This document shows, in pieces, positions 36,023 to 48,879 of a DNA stretch of 64,000 nucleotides. Position numbers and translations under genes: made by a program. How positions within the stretch are numbered: the first letter of the stretch is position 1; each line of letters opens with the position of its first letter. The notes beneath the pieces are model-generated. The model was not told where the DNA came from. It did not search any database and saw only the letters and a list, made by a program, of their open reading frames with translations. The DNA comes from Lithospermum erythrorhizon (taxonomy: Eukaryota; Streptophyta; Magnoliopsida; Boraginales; Boraginaceae). The stretch is taken from the NCBI GenBank assembly GCA_019722365.1, contig JADFUC010001295.1:62001-126000 (forward strand). The letters are read 5' to 3'.

Positions 36023-39000
36023 TTATGATGTTCTTGAATCGAAAGGACAAGCCTTCTCAAACTCCTTTTGCTCCTTGCGGCACATCTCGAACTCATTTGT
36101 GTTATAGTACATGCATCCAGCGTAAGCATCCATCTCCTTGTTACACTTTTGATGCAAGTCTCTCAGCCTACCTTGCATGACATAACAACCAAAAATATGA
36201 ACCAAAATCACAATTTTACTATATCTCGATGCACATATTCAGATATTCAAATAAGAATAGATGTATAGGACCAATAAAATTAAGGCTAAATTTACCTATC
36301 CATCCATACTATTTCAACACACCTAAAGTTTTCAATCTTTTCAAATAAAGTAATAAGCACCCCGAGGGATTTTAAGTAACCTTAATCCCTTTAGAGTGAG
36401 ACCGAACTCCACTATAACAAAGTAAACATAAGGGCAAAAACAGAGTATTTTTAAAGATATTACACTTATGAGTCATTTTTGGTCAACAAACACTTACTTA
36501 GGTTTCATATTTATCACTAATTTACTATTAAAATCAATAAAATACTGCCTCAACCCACTCCACATCCCCACACCTTACCGCTACCCCACCCCTTATTGGC
36601 TCTATAAACCGGTGGTCGCATGCCTCGAAAACCAATTTTGCTATGTAGAGTCACCGTGACTTCCATTGTCAGAACAAGAAACATGACAAATAACTAACAG
36701 AGGCATAAGGTACCTTAACTAACTGAGGCAAAACATTACAACATAACCACAATGCGGAAAATTTATATTTTCTTGCAAACTAAAAGGCAGAGAAGACATA
36801 AATTAGATGTGTAGCTTAAGAAAAGCCAGCTGAATTCATCACAAGCCAGAGCAGAGAAGAAATCTCAATAGAAATAAGAATACATAGTAGTAAATTATGT
36901 AATAAAAGCATTTCTAACTCAATGTCATAGCTACCAAGTTTAATGAAGCAAAGATAAAAATTGAACAAGCAACTTTAACCGATTTTATATCTAATGGAAT
37001 TATTCGAAATCCAGGCGTGGTAGTGTACCGTCAAGGGGCGGGGGCGAAGCGTTTGAAAAATGATATTTTATTTGATTTTTAATTTAATAAATTAAAACTG
37101 ATTAATGTATTAAATATTAGATCCACTCAAGTGTTTGTTTAAAATGACCCATAAAGTGTAATATATTTAAAATGTCCTGCTTTTGGCCTTTATTTTTTAC
37201 CTTTTATAGTGGGAGTTCGCTTGCCAAAAAGATTTTTCCAAAGCTCATGTCAAAAAATCCCTCCCAGGTGCTTTTTTGAAAGGTTGAAAACTTTAGGTGC
37301 CAATTTGAAATGTTGAAAGTAGTTCAGGTGCCAGAATGAAATTTAGCCTAAAATTAACATGAACGAAGAGAGAACGAGAAAGACTTTCCAGAATGCAGTT
37401 TCTGCTTTGGTTGTATTGTACATAGAAACACTAAAGCACTGAGTGAAAACTCATCAAAATACACTGGCAACTGTTTTCTGCACTGGTTAGGTGAAACTAA
37501 CATCATCTGTCAAACTGCAAGGCTCATAGTAGGTACTACCGCCACAGGGTTTATACGGTAAAAAGGTGAGAAATTAACTACTCTTCATACAGCTGTAAAT
37601 ATCAAAAGAACCAAACTGATGGGGCAGGAAGCAAGAAAGTGGATCACAAGATTGTGTAGGGGTCCTGCGAAGAACTTGAAGAAAGCTTATTACTGGCTGC
37701 ACTGCGCTGGACGTCAGATTATGTCCAACTCAAAACAATGGTTGTCCAAAGTACTAACACAAATCCTTAGTGAATCAAGGAGTTGGTGGTGTAGGAAGTT
37801 CGCACAAGTGCATACCTGACAAGACCTCAACTACCATGCTTTACAAACTTCATGGTGTTAATATTACATGCCTGGTATCGGCTTATCACCGGCAGCACTG
37901 TGCTAGACTTCAGAATTCAGATTATGTCCAACTGACCAGCAGCACTGTGCTAGACTTCAGAATTCAGATTATGTCCAACTGAAAACAATTATTGTCCAAA
38001 TTACTACTATGAAAATCCTTAGTGAATCAAGGAGTTGGCAGTGTAGGGAGTTTGCATGACTGCATAACTGACAACATCTCAATTACCATGCCCTACAAAC
38101 TTCATGGTGTTAATAACTTAATATCACATTCCTGGCATTGCCTTCAGCAATGATCCTAATTATTAGTTATGGCAGGTTTTCTGAGCTCCAGGAGTGTCAA
38201 AATCACACTGGAACCGAGTGACACAAACTTTGAAGACATGCTGCGTACTGTCAGTCATGGCTGATGCTGGAAGACATGAAAAAGATCAAAAAGGGATGTT
38301 ATAGCATTAAATATCAGGCAAAAAACTGAGCGAGCCTAATTAGCAGCAGCATCTAACAATCGCTCAGGAGTCACCTAAAAGTTAAACCTTCGTATTGATA
38401 TATCAACTGGATTGCTGTTCAAACTTCAAAGTGGCTTCTATCATAGGAGAACTAATGAGCAACCGAAACCCACCATGCCTTCAAGCATGAAAATATCATA
38501 AATTTGACAAAGATTAAGCAAAAAATTAAAGATTCATCAAATTAATCACAACTTACCAACTACAACAATATGATTTCAAAATCCCCCAGCCAAGGAACAT
38601 TCTTAGCATAAACAAAGAGAGCTGGCTTGGCCACAATTAAGATGCTTGTGGTAATTGTCACAAGGGTACTGCATTGTCTCTTTAGCACTACTACATTCTC
38701 ATAGACTTCAGAAAACAAAAATCAACTTCTTAATCACTACATATTCGGGATCTCCACAATCAGGTTAGCTAATAACCTCACCAATCCAAGAACTCGATAA
38801 ATGCCCATTTGCTAATTATCATGGTTAGTTCCAACTGATCAACAAATGAAAGAGCTACCAAACTCAAAGAGAACAGCAATACGAATACTCTAATCATATG
38901 AACATAGCAAGCAGTAACTAAATCCAAGATGAATTTCTTACAGGCTAAGGACACAATTGGTAACTTGCTGGCCTCTGTCGAGGCATTTCTCGGGGTTGGG

Positions 39001-39129
39001 ATCATTCTTCTTACACTTCAAGAAAGCCACATTTTGGTCACGGCAATTAGTAGCAATGTGCTTTGATGTCGCCATCAACATTGCTGATGTCGGGATCGGA
39101 TCTCCAACAGCATCAACCGTGCTTGCCAT
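36023..39129 (-). CDS. NADH dehydrogenase (complex I) subunit NDUFA8-like, CHCH protein
   Basis: Exons: 39129-38942 and 36167-36023, minus strand, joined by GTAAGA donor and TAG acceptor; 110 residues, close to the usual plant length (about 106). The protein has four cysteine pairs typical of NDUFA8: C29-C39 (CX9C), C49-C59 (CX9C), C71-C81 (CX9C) and C92-C103 (CX10C), which form disulfide-linked helix hairpins via the MIA40 import route. VDAVGDPIPTSAMLMA at the start and LKCKKNDPNPEKCLD are near-universal in the plant subunit. It is an intermembrane-space-facing accessory subunit of mitochondrial complex I. The 2.8-kb intron carries repeats (see below). The start is the first Met of the frame and gives the family's N terminus. 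Convergent with the SCL28-like gene. Confidence 0.95.
37697..38143. repeat. Tandem segmental duplication within the NDUFA8 intron
   Basis: A segment of roughly 185 bases (about 37697-37880) recurs at about 37937-38143 with moderate divergence; shared pieces include ATCCTTAGTGAATCAAGGAG and ACAAACTTCATGGTGTTAAT. At the junction a 41-base block at 37894-37934 is repeated almost exactly at 37941-37981 (47-base spacing, the AGCACTGTGCTAGACTTCAG unit). The small repeat is younger than the large one. Confidence 0.8.
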
Positions 39130-39200
39130 TCTCTAATCTAATCAATCAAACAAAAACCAAATTCCATGTTTACATCTTATCTATTAATGTCTTAAACAAA

Positions 39201-39414
39201 TACTCCCTAAAATATCGTCCAATTTCTAATTTTGATGTGTTCCTCAAATAATATAATTTTTAATGCGGTATGCCATTTTATAAAAAATATATATATAAAA
39301 AATTCAGTATTAACTATTAACATTATAATTTTGAATCAAATGAAAGTTGTGTGAGCCAATTAGTACATGGAAGTTTGTTAATAAGCAAATTGGACAATAT
39401 TTTAGGGACGGAAT
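39201..39414. mobile_element. MITE just upstream of the NDUFA8 start codon
   Basis: The left end ACTCCCTAAAATATCGTCCA and the right end (reverse complement TTCCGTCCCTAAAATATTGT) form inverted ends of about 25 bases around 214 bases of non-coding DNA. The ends are of the Stowaway/mariner kind. It begins 72 bases from the ATG, so it lies in the 5' leader or core promoter of NDUFA8 unless transcription starts within it. Confidence 0.75.
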
Positions 39415-39429
39415 AAATTTAGAACCCTA

Positions 39430-41639
39430 GATCATAAATGTGACCTTTTTTCTGTTGGCTTAGTTCTCCTCTGCTTTCTTCTAGAAAGAGATGCAAGATA
39501 TTGTGTGAAGACAAAAGAGTTACCGGATTATCCTCGCTCGCTCTAGAGCTGTGCATATGAGCCGAGCTGTTGTATGCCTACAACCACAAATAGTATTGGT
39601 TTGGGTGTGAAATAGCTATTTTATCCCCCCACACATTTGCAAAATTGTAATAGTTAGGAAGTTTCTGTTAAGAACCTTGTCATTTCACTACCCACTAGCT
39701 CGGTCGGCTCAGTCGAATTGAGTTTGAACTTGCTTCACCCTAGTATGGAGTCTAGCCAAGCTAGTTAGCTTGACAAGCCGGCTCGGTAACTTGTTATCAT
39801 ATTCATATTTTTTTTATTATGAAGATTTTGTTTATAATTTTTTATGATTTTTAATTCCTTATTATGGAGTATTATTTTATTATGAATATCTGTTTTATTA
39901 ATATTAATCTCTATTACAAATTAATGGATTTGCCTTTTTTGTTACATGTTAATTACTTTTATTATTTGATTAACTAAACTGGATTTTGGTTAAGCCAATA
40001 AATTTGAATTTTGAAATAAGTGAGCTAGGAGCTGGGCTCGATGAGAGCTCGTCGAGCCCAAAATTCTTCAAATTGAGCTCGGCTCATTTACAACTCTATG
40101 CTTAAGTCTTGTAAAGTAATTGAAAGCTTCGATTGATTGGAGCTTGAACCTTATTTTCGACCGAATTGGAGGCCGAAGAGACTCGATTGGGCTCAATTAT
40201 TAGTGTTATTCTTTGGTAGGATAAACATGAGGCTCGTCCGGGGCATTCCCTTGAGAACTTAGGCCGTTAATCCATCCATTATGTGTTGATGGGCGGTCCG
40301 GTATTTAATTTAAATAAGAAACTTACATTAAGGATCCGGGCAGTAGCAGCAGGTATATATCAGGTTATAATATATCTCCATTCTTTCCCCAATGACCCCC
40401 ACTTCTCCAGCGTCGTCAATCTGAGGTGTGCTAAAATCAAAACCGACCGAACCGAACCCGAAAATAACGAAATTTTTGGAGCAGTTCGAACAGCTTCCGA
40501 TTAGATTCGGAAAAACTTAGAACTAATTAAGTTAAAGCCTTTGAAATAACGAATAGAACCCGAAATCTAAATTTTATGTAGATTTTCAAATTTTCATTTA
40601 TTAACTTTTCAAGGAATCTTGTAGTATTTGCATGTACATTTAAGAAGAGAATTTAGATTTAACTTTTCATTATTGGTATAATGAAATAAAATATATATAT
40701 ATAATCTTTCTAAAACTACAACAACATAGGAAATACAAAGATGTAGCGTATTGTGTGTATTGAATGTATAGATTGTATAATTAAATCTTAAAAAAGGAGT
40801 TCATTGAAATTACATGGATTAAATCTAGTTAAGGACTTAATTTGAGTTCAAGGCGATATTCTAAAAATTATCTCAAAACCAAAATTCAACCGAGGAAATG
40901 GGAACAGTGCCGATTTAGGTTGACTTTCATTCTTACAGAGAGAACAAACGAGAAATAGGTTTTGACTCAAAACCAAACGAACCGGTATACCCACCCTAGT
41001 TTGAACCTTGATTGTCACACTTGGATCGATTGGGAAGCTACCAGTGTCTAAATACATTTGTTATATTTTAATTTTTCTTATTTTATCATGAAACTCTAAG
41101 TTTGAGTTCAAAACATGTATTTATTACGTTAGTTAAATACCCACTTGTTGGAATATCGAACAGTTTTTTCAACCTAAATCAAAATCAATTTACTTAAGCA
41201 GGACAGGTTGGGTAACGAACAACTATATCAGGATACGCAATACATTGATAATTATCTGGTTCATTAGGATATCATATGCTCTTTCCACACAAAATCCAAA
41301 ACAAAGGTCACTCTAGCGTGAAGCGAGGCACACTGTGTCAGGTATTGACAAAAACTAGATTAAGTGTCGAATTTGTACATGTCTAATGTTTATAAACCTA
41401 AAAAAACAATTTGGTTTTTCTTACGAGATCGATAGATACTTTATCAAAAGTCGATGTTGCGGTTATATATATTATAATAAAGTAGGGATATTGCATAAAA
41501 TATAAATCCGACCCGACCGGATCGAACAGCTTGAAATTTTCAAAACAGTACTAATTTAGGTTGAAAAATGCGAGAACCGACTTGATCTCGGTTCAGTTCG
41601 GGTTCGATACCATTATTATTTTAAAAATAATAAATATAT

Positions 41640-41694
<55 letters not shown>

Positions 41695-42290
41695 TCTATA
41701 TATAATCTAAAGTGTAAAACCCAACCACCTCCCCTCCCCGATCCCCATATTAGCTATTTTAAGTTAAAGTGTAAAATACCGCTCTCTACAGTGGACAGTC
41801 AGTGAAAAAATTGTATCATTGGTTCAAGAGAATCAAGCAATTCTACTACATTATCTAAGTGGTGCAGTAGCCCCAAGCTTATCCTGATGCAGATTGAATG
41901 TAAAAATTTTGTTGAGACAACCATCAAATATTAAAAAGGACTGTAATATTATTAGTTCATAGATTAACTAGATTTTATGCAAAAGCTAACAACATTACAA
42001 AATTAACTTCATTATGCAAAAGCTAACAACTTATTACAAATTAACTTCATTTTATGCAAAAGCTAGCTACAACTTTATCATAAAAAGAAACTTAATTTGG
42101 GTACCGTGTAGAAGATAAAATCTTCAATAATTGTCCCGGAGAAGTAAATGCTACAATTTTTTCTCATAGAAAGATGATTAAGGTTTGGTAAGGTTTTGCT
42201 TAGTAAGATACAATTCTATTTGAACTAGTGTAGACGCGTCATGTAAGACTAGGTTTGTAAAATAAATGAGCCGAACGAATAACCATCGAT
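39430..42290. other. Intergenic stretch, unassigned
   Basis: Contains GC-balanced patches with ACCGACCGAACCGAACCCG-like and TCGGTTCAGTTCGGGTTCG-like words (40440-40560 and 41500-41610), often seen in non-coding parts of plant transposons. No gene was recognised. Confidence 0.4.
41633..41692. repeat. (TA)n microsatellite
   Basis: About 60 bases of TA/AT alternation with one break at 41650. Length in a finished assembly may be unreliable. Confidence 0.95.
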
Positions 42291-42294
42291 GGTT

Positions 42295-42682
42295 AAAATA
42301 TAATTAGTATATAAAAATACGCAATTATAAAGTAACCTCAAACTTGTGGCTCGAAAATAACTTTCAAATATATTTCAGAAAAACAACTCACACAACAACA
42401 CTTTTATTTATCTAGGCCTTTCAGCCTGTTTTACAAAAATCTTATTTGTTATTTTTCTCTTCAAGATTAGTGTTTTTTTTTTGCTTGATGGTTTTATTGA
42501 ACTAGAAGTTCACCATCTATTTATACTACAAGTTTGCCAACAACTTACTATTGTGGAAATTTAATGTATGTGCAATATTTCAACACCTAAACTCTATTTA
42601 TTTGTAGACATATGTCTATTAGTATTAGTAATGTATTTTTGATGATGTAATTTGGATGATATTGATGATGACAAAGAGGCTG
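42295..42682. mobile_element. LTR-like direct repeat, left copy
   Basis: About 390 bases that recur in the same orientation at 50383-50747. Shared blocks include ACTCACACAACAAC, CTTTTATTTATCTAG, a poly-T run followed by GCTTGATG, and ATTTCAACACCTAAACTC. It abuts antisense copia pol at its right side, so it is probably an LTR or the region next to one. Clean TG...CA ends were not found. Confidence 0.6.
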
Positions 42683-42689
42683 TTTATTT

Positions 42690-45600
42690 CCCCTCGTGTC
42701 GACATTCTTACGTAGCCGTATAATCATCTCAGTGACTTCTTGGAACTCTAAAAGCTTTATTGTTGCGGGTAAGCTCTTTGTAAAGATATGCGCAACTTTT
42801 ACGTCCGGTTATACTTTGACATCACCTACATCGGCGTAATATCTACAATCGGGTGATACTTTAGAATCGTGCTTGGACTTGTGACTATTAGGGGTTCATA
42901 GCGAGCTATTGCCCTAGTATTGTCAAAAAGAAACTCCAGCCCCGGTCGCCTTGATGCTTACACGAGATGGGTCACAAATTTCTTTATCGACATGCTTCTT
43001 TTGCTTTGACTTCGGAATCTTTGGATGTACTCGAGATACGTGGTAGAATGTTGATACTCTTCTTAGAACTCACTCCAGATCTTTGCTCCACCGTTTAGAC
43101 AAAATACAGCCACTGAGGCCCCGGGAGCGATAGTAGATCTCTGTCGGTTGTGGCGTCGGTGTGCCATGTTGCTAACTCTTCCCAAATGCCGTATACCCAA
43201 GCATCTTTACTTCTTCTTAGATGCTTCAGGGATACTTCGCGCAATCCGATTGGCTTTCACTGGTTAGCTTGATGAAGTTTACCTGCGCATAAGACATGGT
43301 CCTGAGTGCACAGCATGGCATCATGATGGATCCTATGGCCCAGAAGGCGTAGGTATGTCCTTCGTGCAATTTATCTCGGCACTAGTAGTGAGACAACGTG
43401 GCACTCTGTTGAGTTGAATTTCATGTCTCTCATGGGGAGATTACCCTTCTTGGAATTACTCATGTTGAACCTTTGAAGTACCTTATTCATAAGTATCACG
43501 ACAAATGTCCCGGCCTCTGGCAGCTCTCGGGTGGATCTTTTATTCCAGAAGTATATATTGTCTTGCTTCAAGTCCCTTCATTGAGAAACATTTTCTAACC
43601 AATCCTTAGTAGGAGTTTAGTAACTCTACCTTGTTTCGATATTGATAAGTATGTAAATCAACATACGGGGTATAAATGATACACATAACTCCCTAGCTTA
43701 CACTTAGCATATACACAAGATTCTTACGTTCTGATGAAACCAAACTCTTTGGGTGATTTCATCAAAGCGTAGATTCTTCTTGAGATGCGTGCTTAAGACC
43801 ATAAATGGACTTTTTTGCAACTTGCATACCTTCTTAGGTAGTTTAGGACATGTAAAGCGGAGGGGTTGTGTACCATGTGTCTTTCCTCAAATTTCCATTC
43901 GGGAAGCGTGCTTTACATCCATTTGCCATATTTCTGATCATGAAATGCGGCAATGGCTAAGATTATGGGATGGATTTAAGCGTAGCTGGCGAGTAGTTTC
44001 GTCATAGTCCACTCCGTGAACTTGTTTGAAACTTAACCCGCTACAAGTCTAGCTTTGAAAACATCAACGTTTCGTCTTTATCATATTTCTTCTTAAATAC
44101 CCGTTTATATTCCAATAGGGGAAAGCCCCCATTTGAGTAAATCAACCAAGGGCCAATGCGTTTTTTGGTACACATAAATTCATCACCGGTGCGTGCTATT
44201 TGCCATTTGTCGACATCCATTGCTATTCATTGCTTCTTTGGCAAAAGTGGATACGTCACTTTCAGCCATTGAAAGCTTCGCCCATACCGGCTACCGTTCG
44301 TGGCGATCCCTGTTCTCCCCAAGGGTTGGTTTTCCGTTTTCACGTGGATCACGGCTTGGAGTGTTCTATGAAGTTGTACTTGTGGTGTGTCGGATACCTG
44401 CATTAGATGCATCAACATTGACTTCTGCAGCAGGCTTCATCCAGATGAACACCATTACTTCTGGTCATACGGACAAATATTCTTTTTCAGAGAACCTCTC
44501 ACCATTCCCATGATGATTTTTATTCTCTGCTTGGGTGAAGTAGTAACCAAAGAAGCTGTTTTCCCTTGGATATCCTGTAAGGTAACACATTTTATCGATT
44601 TGAGCAAGTTTATCTTTTGTTAATCTCTTGCGTAAGCTTAGCGACCCCAGTCTTGAGAAAAGGCTAGCCGGGAATCTTCCCAGAAACCACTGTCATGGGG
44701 AATTTTATCTGTGACTTGGTTGGACATGTCACATTTTAAGGTAAATCTGCGCTTAAGTGCATATCCCGAGAAATTAGCGAGGTAGATCACCTATAGGCTC
44801 ATCATAGATCGAACCATGTCAAGAAGGGTTAGATTTCTCCTTTCGAGACACGCCATTATCTTGGCGTTCACGCTAGAGTGAGTTGTGAAAACGATACCAC
44901 TCTCTAAGATGAAATGATATTGAACTCGTGACTCAGAAACTGTTCTCTCCACCTCATCGAGACCGGAGAATCTTGTCTTATTCAATTGGTTTGTACTTCA
45001 TTTGGAACTCCTTGAATTTCTCAAAGGACTCGTGTTTGTCTGCATGAGGATACCTGGCAGGTATCTGTAGTCATGTCCGATAAATGTAATGAAGTAGTTA
45101 TAACCTCCTCTTTGCGGATGTGTTCATTGGCCCACGTATTACATCGGTGTGTATGATCTGATAAATCACTTGCCCTTTCATTTAAGCCGATTGAAGAGCA
45201 TTTTGGTCATTTACCCAGCGAGGCAAGACTTCTTGTAGCTTATCGCGTATGATTATGTCGAAACCTTCAAGTATTCCACGGGTGGAGTTTCTTTTATTAG
45301 GTTCTCGTTAATGCTTGACCTAATGATGCGCAATGCCATAAGGTATGTGGTTTAAGTCGTTAGGCTTATTAAGTTTAAGTTTATGTTATATGACTGGAAT
45401 TAATCATGTTTAAAATGTATAGACCATTTTGAAGGGAGGCGATTAAATGCTACCTCATTCTTCAGTGATCCTAAATTCATCGGGATCTATTGAAAATGGT
45501 TCTTGGTGCCCGAGCGTTAGTCGATCGATAAGCCAATCATTTAATGATATGAGAGCTTATGACTTTGTCCAGTTCCCAACCTGGCATCGCGAGAGCTAAA

Positions 45601-45960
45601 TAGTGTCATCTCTGGATTTCTAGCTTCCTTCGGAATAATTCCTCAAGTTGCGGTATATGTCATCTTTTTCATATTAGATTTGGGCAGAAAGGTTCCATAT
45701 TGTCAAAAAACATGAGACATTGGACATCCCGCAAACATGAGACTTGTGCTTTTTTGGGATCACTTTTCGCGATGGGAGGCGCTATCGTTAGGTTTCGTAG
45801 GAACCTTATTATTCAACATATTGATCCTATAGCGAATGATGATTCTCAAGTTTCGAGACCACTGCGTCAAAATTCGGTATTCAACTTGCACTTTTTAAGT
45901 CTTTGACGAAGCCAGTTGTTAGGAAATGCCCGATAGTGGTAGCCATAACATTAATTCTAC
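42690..45960 (-). mobile_element. Antisense Ty1/copia internal region (block 2), degenerate
   Basis: Same copia family as the block at 15523-18650, with the same domain order read right to left. Integrase remains at 44791-44985 include GIVFTTHSS and LERRNLTLLDMVRSMMS. RT start is near 43780-43960 in broken frames and the RT-RNase H connection at 43371-43571 includes VLQRFNMSNSKKGNLPMRD. From about 45300 to 45960 no domain is recognisable. All frames are interrupted. The plus-strand open frames near 44193-44623 are antisense shadows. Confidence 0.82.
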
Positions 45961-47940
45961 AAGAATAAGTAAATAAAATACTTAGACTGAGTAAACTAAA
46001 GTAAAATACTAATACTTCAAATCTCACGAAATATATTAGTATCAGAATCTATTATACTTAAATTCAAATATGGCAACCTTTGCATACATTTTTGAATCGA
46101 TTATAATAATGCCAGGTTATCAACCAATTATGTAAAACACTACACAACTCTTGTGTGGCATCTTATGCTACCCGATATTTATACATCTCAGCAGCATACA
46201 CATATTAAACCAAAGTGTTACTTGGATTGATCTCATCACAGCCCCACAACGTTAGTGGCAATCACTTCAACATGATCCATTGTCATATCAAATGCTAACA
46301 TTATAACGCACCCGCCCGTCCGCGATTGTACTCAATTGATCTGGTGGGTACCTTGACTTTAAAATTATTGATACTTTTGTTAAATTTTGGTGGTGAGATT
46401 ATTATTACTTGTTTTTCATTTACTCATACTGCGCTTCTGCTAATCAAGCAATACATGTAACATGAAAAATAAAACAAAATGTTAATGCATATTCAAGAGA
46501 TATACGGTCCACTAGAGCCTATTACAGTATCAAAATACTAAGCATAAGTCCTAATTCTTGTATCTTGTCCCCTTACGGATCCAACCTGATCCTACCGTGA
46601 AATGATCTTGATATCTTCACTTGTTACAATATTTATATTCTAACCCATCTTAGACAACTTTACTTGACTTGTGGGTAAAATAATAAATAAATAAATACAA
46701 AAATATATGACTCAGAGAGAAGGTCATTTCTGACATTACTGATTGGAACCGGAGAAAAATAAATAAATGGGCCATATCTATATACCTCCATTCAATCACA
46801 ATTACAAAATAGGCACATTATGAAATCATATATAAATGAACAATAAATATTTTAAATGGAATTAGAAAAATACATGTTTGTAATTATCAAAAAATTAATT
46901 AATCATGTAATTACACATATTAAAATTAATTAATATATAAACTCAATTATCATGCACATGTCAGTGTAATTATTACCATAATTATTATATCCTTTTTAAA
47001 TTAATTTAAAAAGATATAATATAAGAGAGGAAAATAAATAATTACCGTCCACATAATTAATTACAATCAATTAGGTGAATTAAAATATAAATAATCAATA
47101 AAAACAGAAATATATTAACTAGTCCGTAATTTTAGGAAACGAAATAAGGAATAAATTGAGATTAGGGTTTTTAAAATTAGGGCTGCATGATGGGCTGGAC
47201 GGGCCGACTCGACGGCCGACCGTGAAAGGCACTGGCGGCGCACATGTGGGTAAATCATCGTCATTTTGGTACCAAAATCGGCCCGATCCGGCACCGGACG
47301 GCGCCAGTAGAGATTCGCCAGTCGACGATTTACTCCACGCATATTTAGCTTCGAGTTTGATTTGAATTTAATTAGTTTCTAAAAATCGTTTTGGAGGCTT
47401 CAAAATTTTTTCAAAATTTACATGAGAGTCGAACACATTGAACTTCATAATTTTCTTGAGAAAAAACTCTGATAGTTAATTAAAATAAATATTTTAAATT
47501 TAATTATTAATTAACCGGTCTACAAATCTCTAGTGTTTTGAACCTTAGAAAAAATCCAAAAATATAAAATTTAATGGCGACCTTCTCTATCTGGGTTCAC
47601 AAATGAAATTATTTTGTAATTTTACAAATTTTACATCCCAAACACGTTTACAAAGCGTTTTGAAACAAAACCAATTAAATCGTCCCTTTTTAATTTATGA
47701 AACAAAATCTAATGATGTTAACAAAATATGATAATACATCATCATAAATTTGTAACACATGTAATTGACCAATCAGGGTATGGTGATTTATTCTCATCAT
47801 ATATTTATCAATTAAATATATAGACAAGAATAATCAAAATAAAAAGTGATAAAAACAAACAACCATAAAATAAATAATGTAAAAGCGACTTTAATTCGGC
47901 AGTACCAATGAGTGGAAAATCTATGGATATATGAGTATAA
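45961..47940. other. Probable leader region of a copia element, with GC-rich island
   Basis: AT-rich DNA with a sharply GC-richer island at about 47170-47340. The sequence following the island (from 47350, AAATCGTTTTGGAGGCTTCA) is weakly homologous to the sequence following a similar island at 55020-55200. Both lie to the left of LTRs of the same family, so both could be 5' leader sequence of minus-strand elements. An imperfect 37-base palindrome lies at 46984-47020. No gene recognised. Confidence 0.4.
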
Positions 47941-47949
47941 ATACAAATC

Positions 47950-48873
47950 CAGATCTAGGAAGGTTTTAAAGTGCTTTATTCTAAAAAATACACATGATTA
48001 TAATAAGTATAAGCCAGTACTTGTTGTAGCGGAGTAATTTCCGCAAAATTTCTGCGGCTTCAAATTCTAGCGTGAATTTGACTTCCTATCTGTGTTGTTG
48101 TATCAATCGTATGATATCTCTAGTTGTGGTCAGCGCCGGGGAGAGTTTGAATCAAAAGCGGTTATGCTAGTAACAAGGTTGAAAACCAAAGCAAGAAAAA
48201 TTCTTGAAATTTCGACCAAGGGGGTGGCTACTTAGGGGTTTTTGATGAAAATATTTTCACTTATTTGTCATGAAAAACTAAAAGCGCCTACTTATATAAG
48301 GAGCTAGGTTAAAACAAACCGATAAAAACCGTTGAAATTAGCTGACTGTTAAACCTATTGGATTCGTTAAGACACTAATGAGTTGAACTGAGGTAAAGCT
48401 TAATTAAATAGTAATGAGGTAAATATCAATAATCTTTCAAGTTATTGATAAATACTCGAACCAATTAAACAACTTATTTAATTGATTCTATTTCTATTTA
48501 AAATAGGCATTCTACATAAAATGTAGAACCCTTATGTGAATAAAATACATTTCTCATTTCTCAATTATCTGATTCTATCTTTAATTTCATACATGAAATA
48601 TAACTTCAATGACTGTATTATTGGCCTTACAGGCTCGAATAGTAAAATTTTGTATAATAATAATAATGTATTGAGCAATTACTATTATTATAGCGATTAA
48701 TAGTGAATCTATAGCAATGGCTCATAGCCCTTAAATTATCATGAGAACCCACCTTTAGTAATATACAATTACTAAGTTGAACACTAATTTAACAAGCCCC
48801 ATTAAATGAATTGATACGCGAGGTAGCCAGCAGCGGGCATAATAAATGGAATCGATTCTAGTTGATTTCAACA
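47950..48873 (-). mobile_element. Copia-family LTR (copy C), left border unclear
   Basis: The right end GATTTCAACA at 48873 and the block TACATGAAATATAACTT, AGGCTCGAATAGTA and TTACTATTATTATAGCGATT match LTR copies A, B and D in the same orientation. The left border was estimated only from length. To its right the copia RNase H of the next block is cut off abruptly, so this LTR, or a deletion linked to it, interrupts that element. Confidence 0.6.
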
Positions 48874-48879
48874 AACCAA

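Noticed and set aside
44193..44513. A 106-codon plus-strand open frame
   Set aside because: It is opposite antisense copia coding remains of block 2 and matches nothing.
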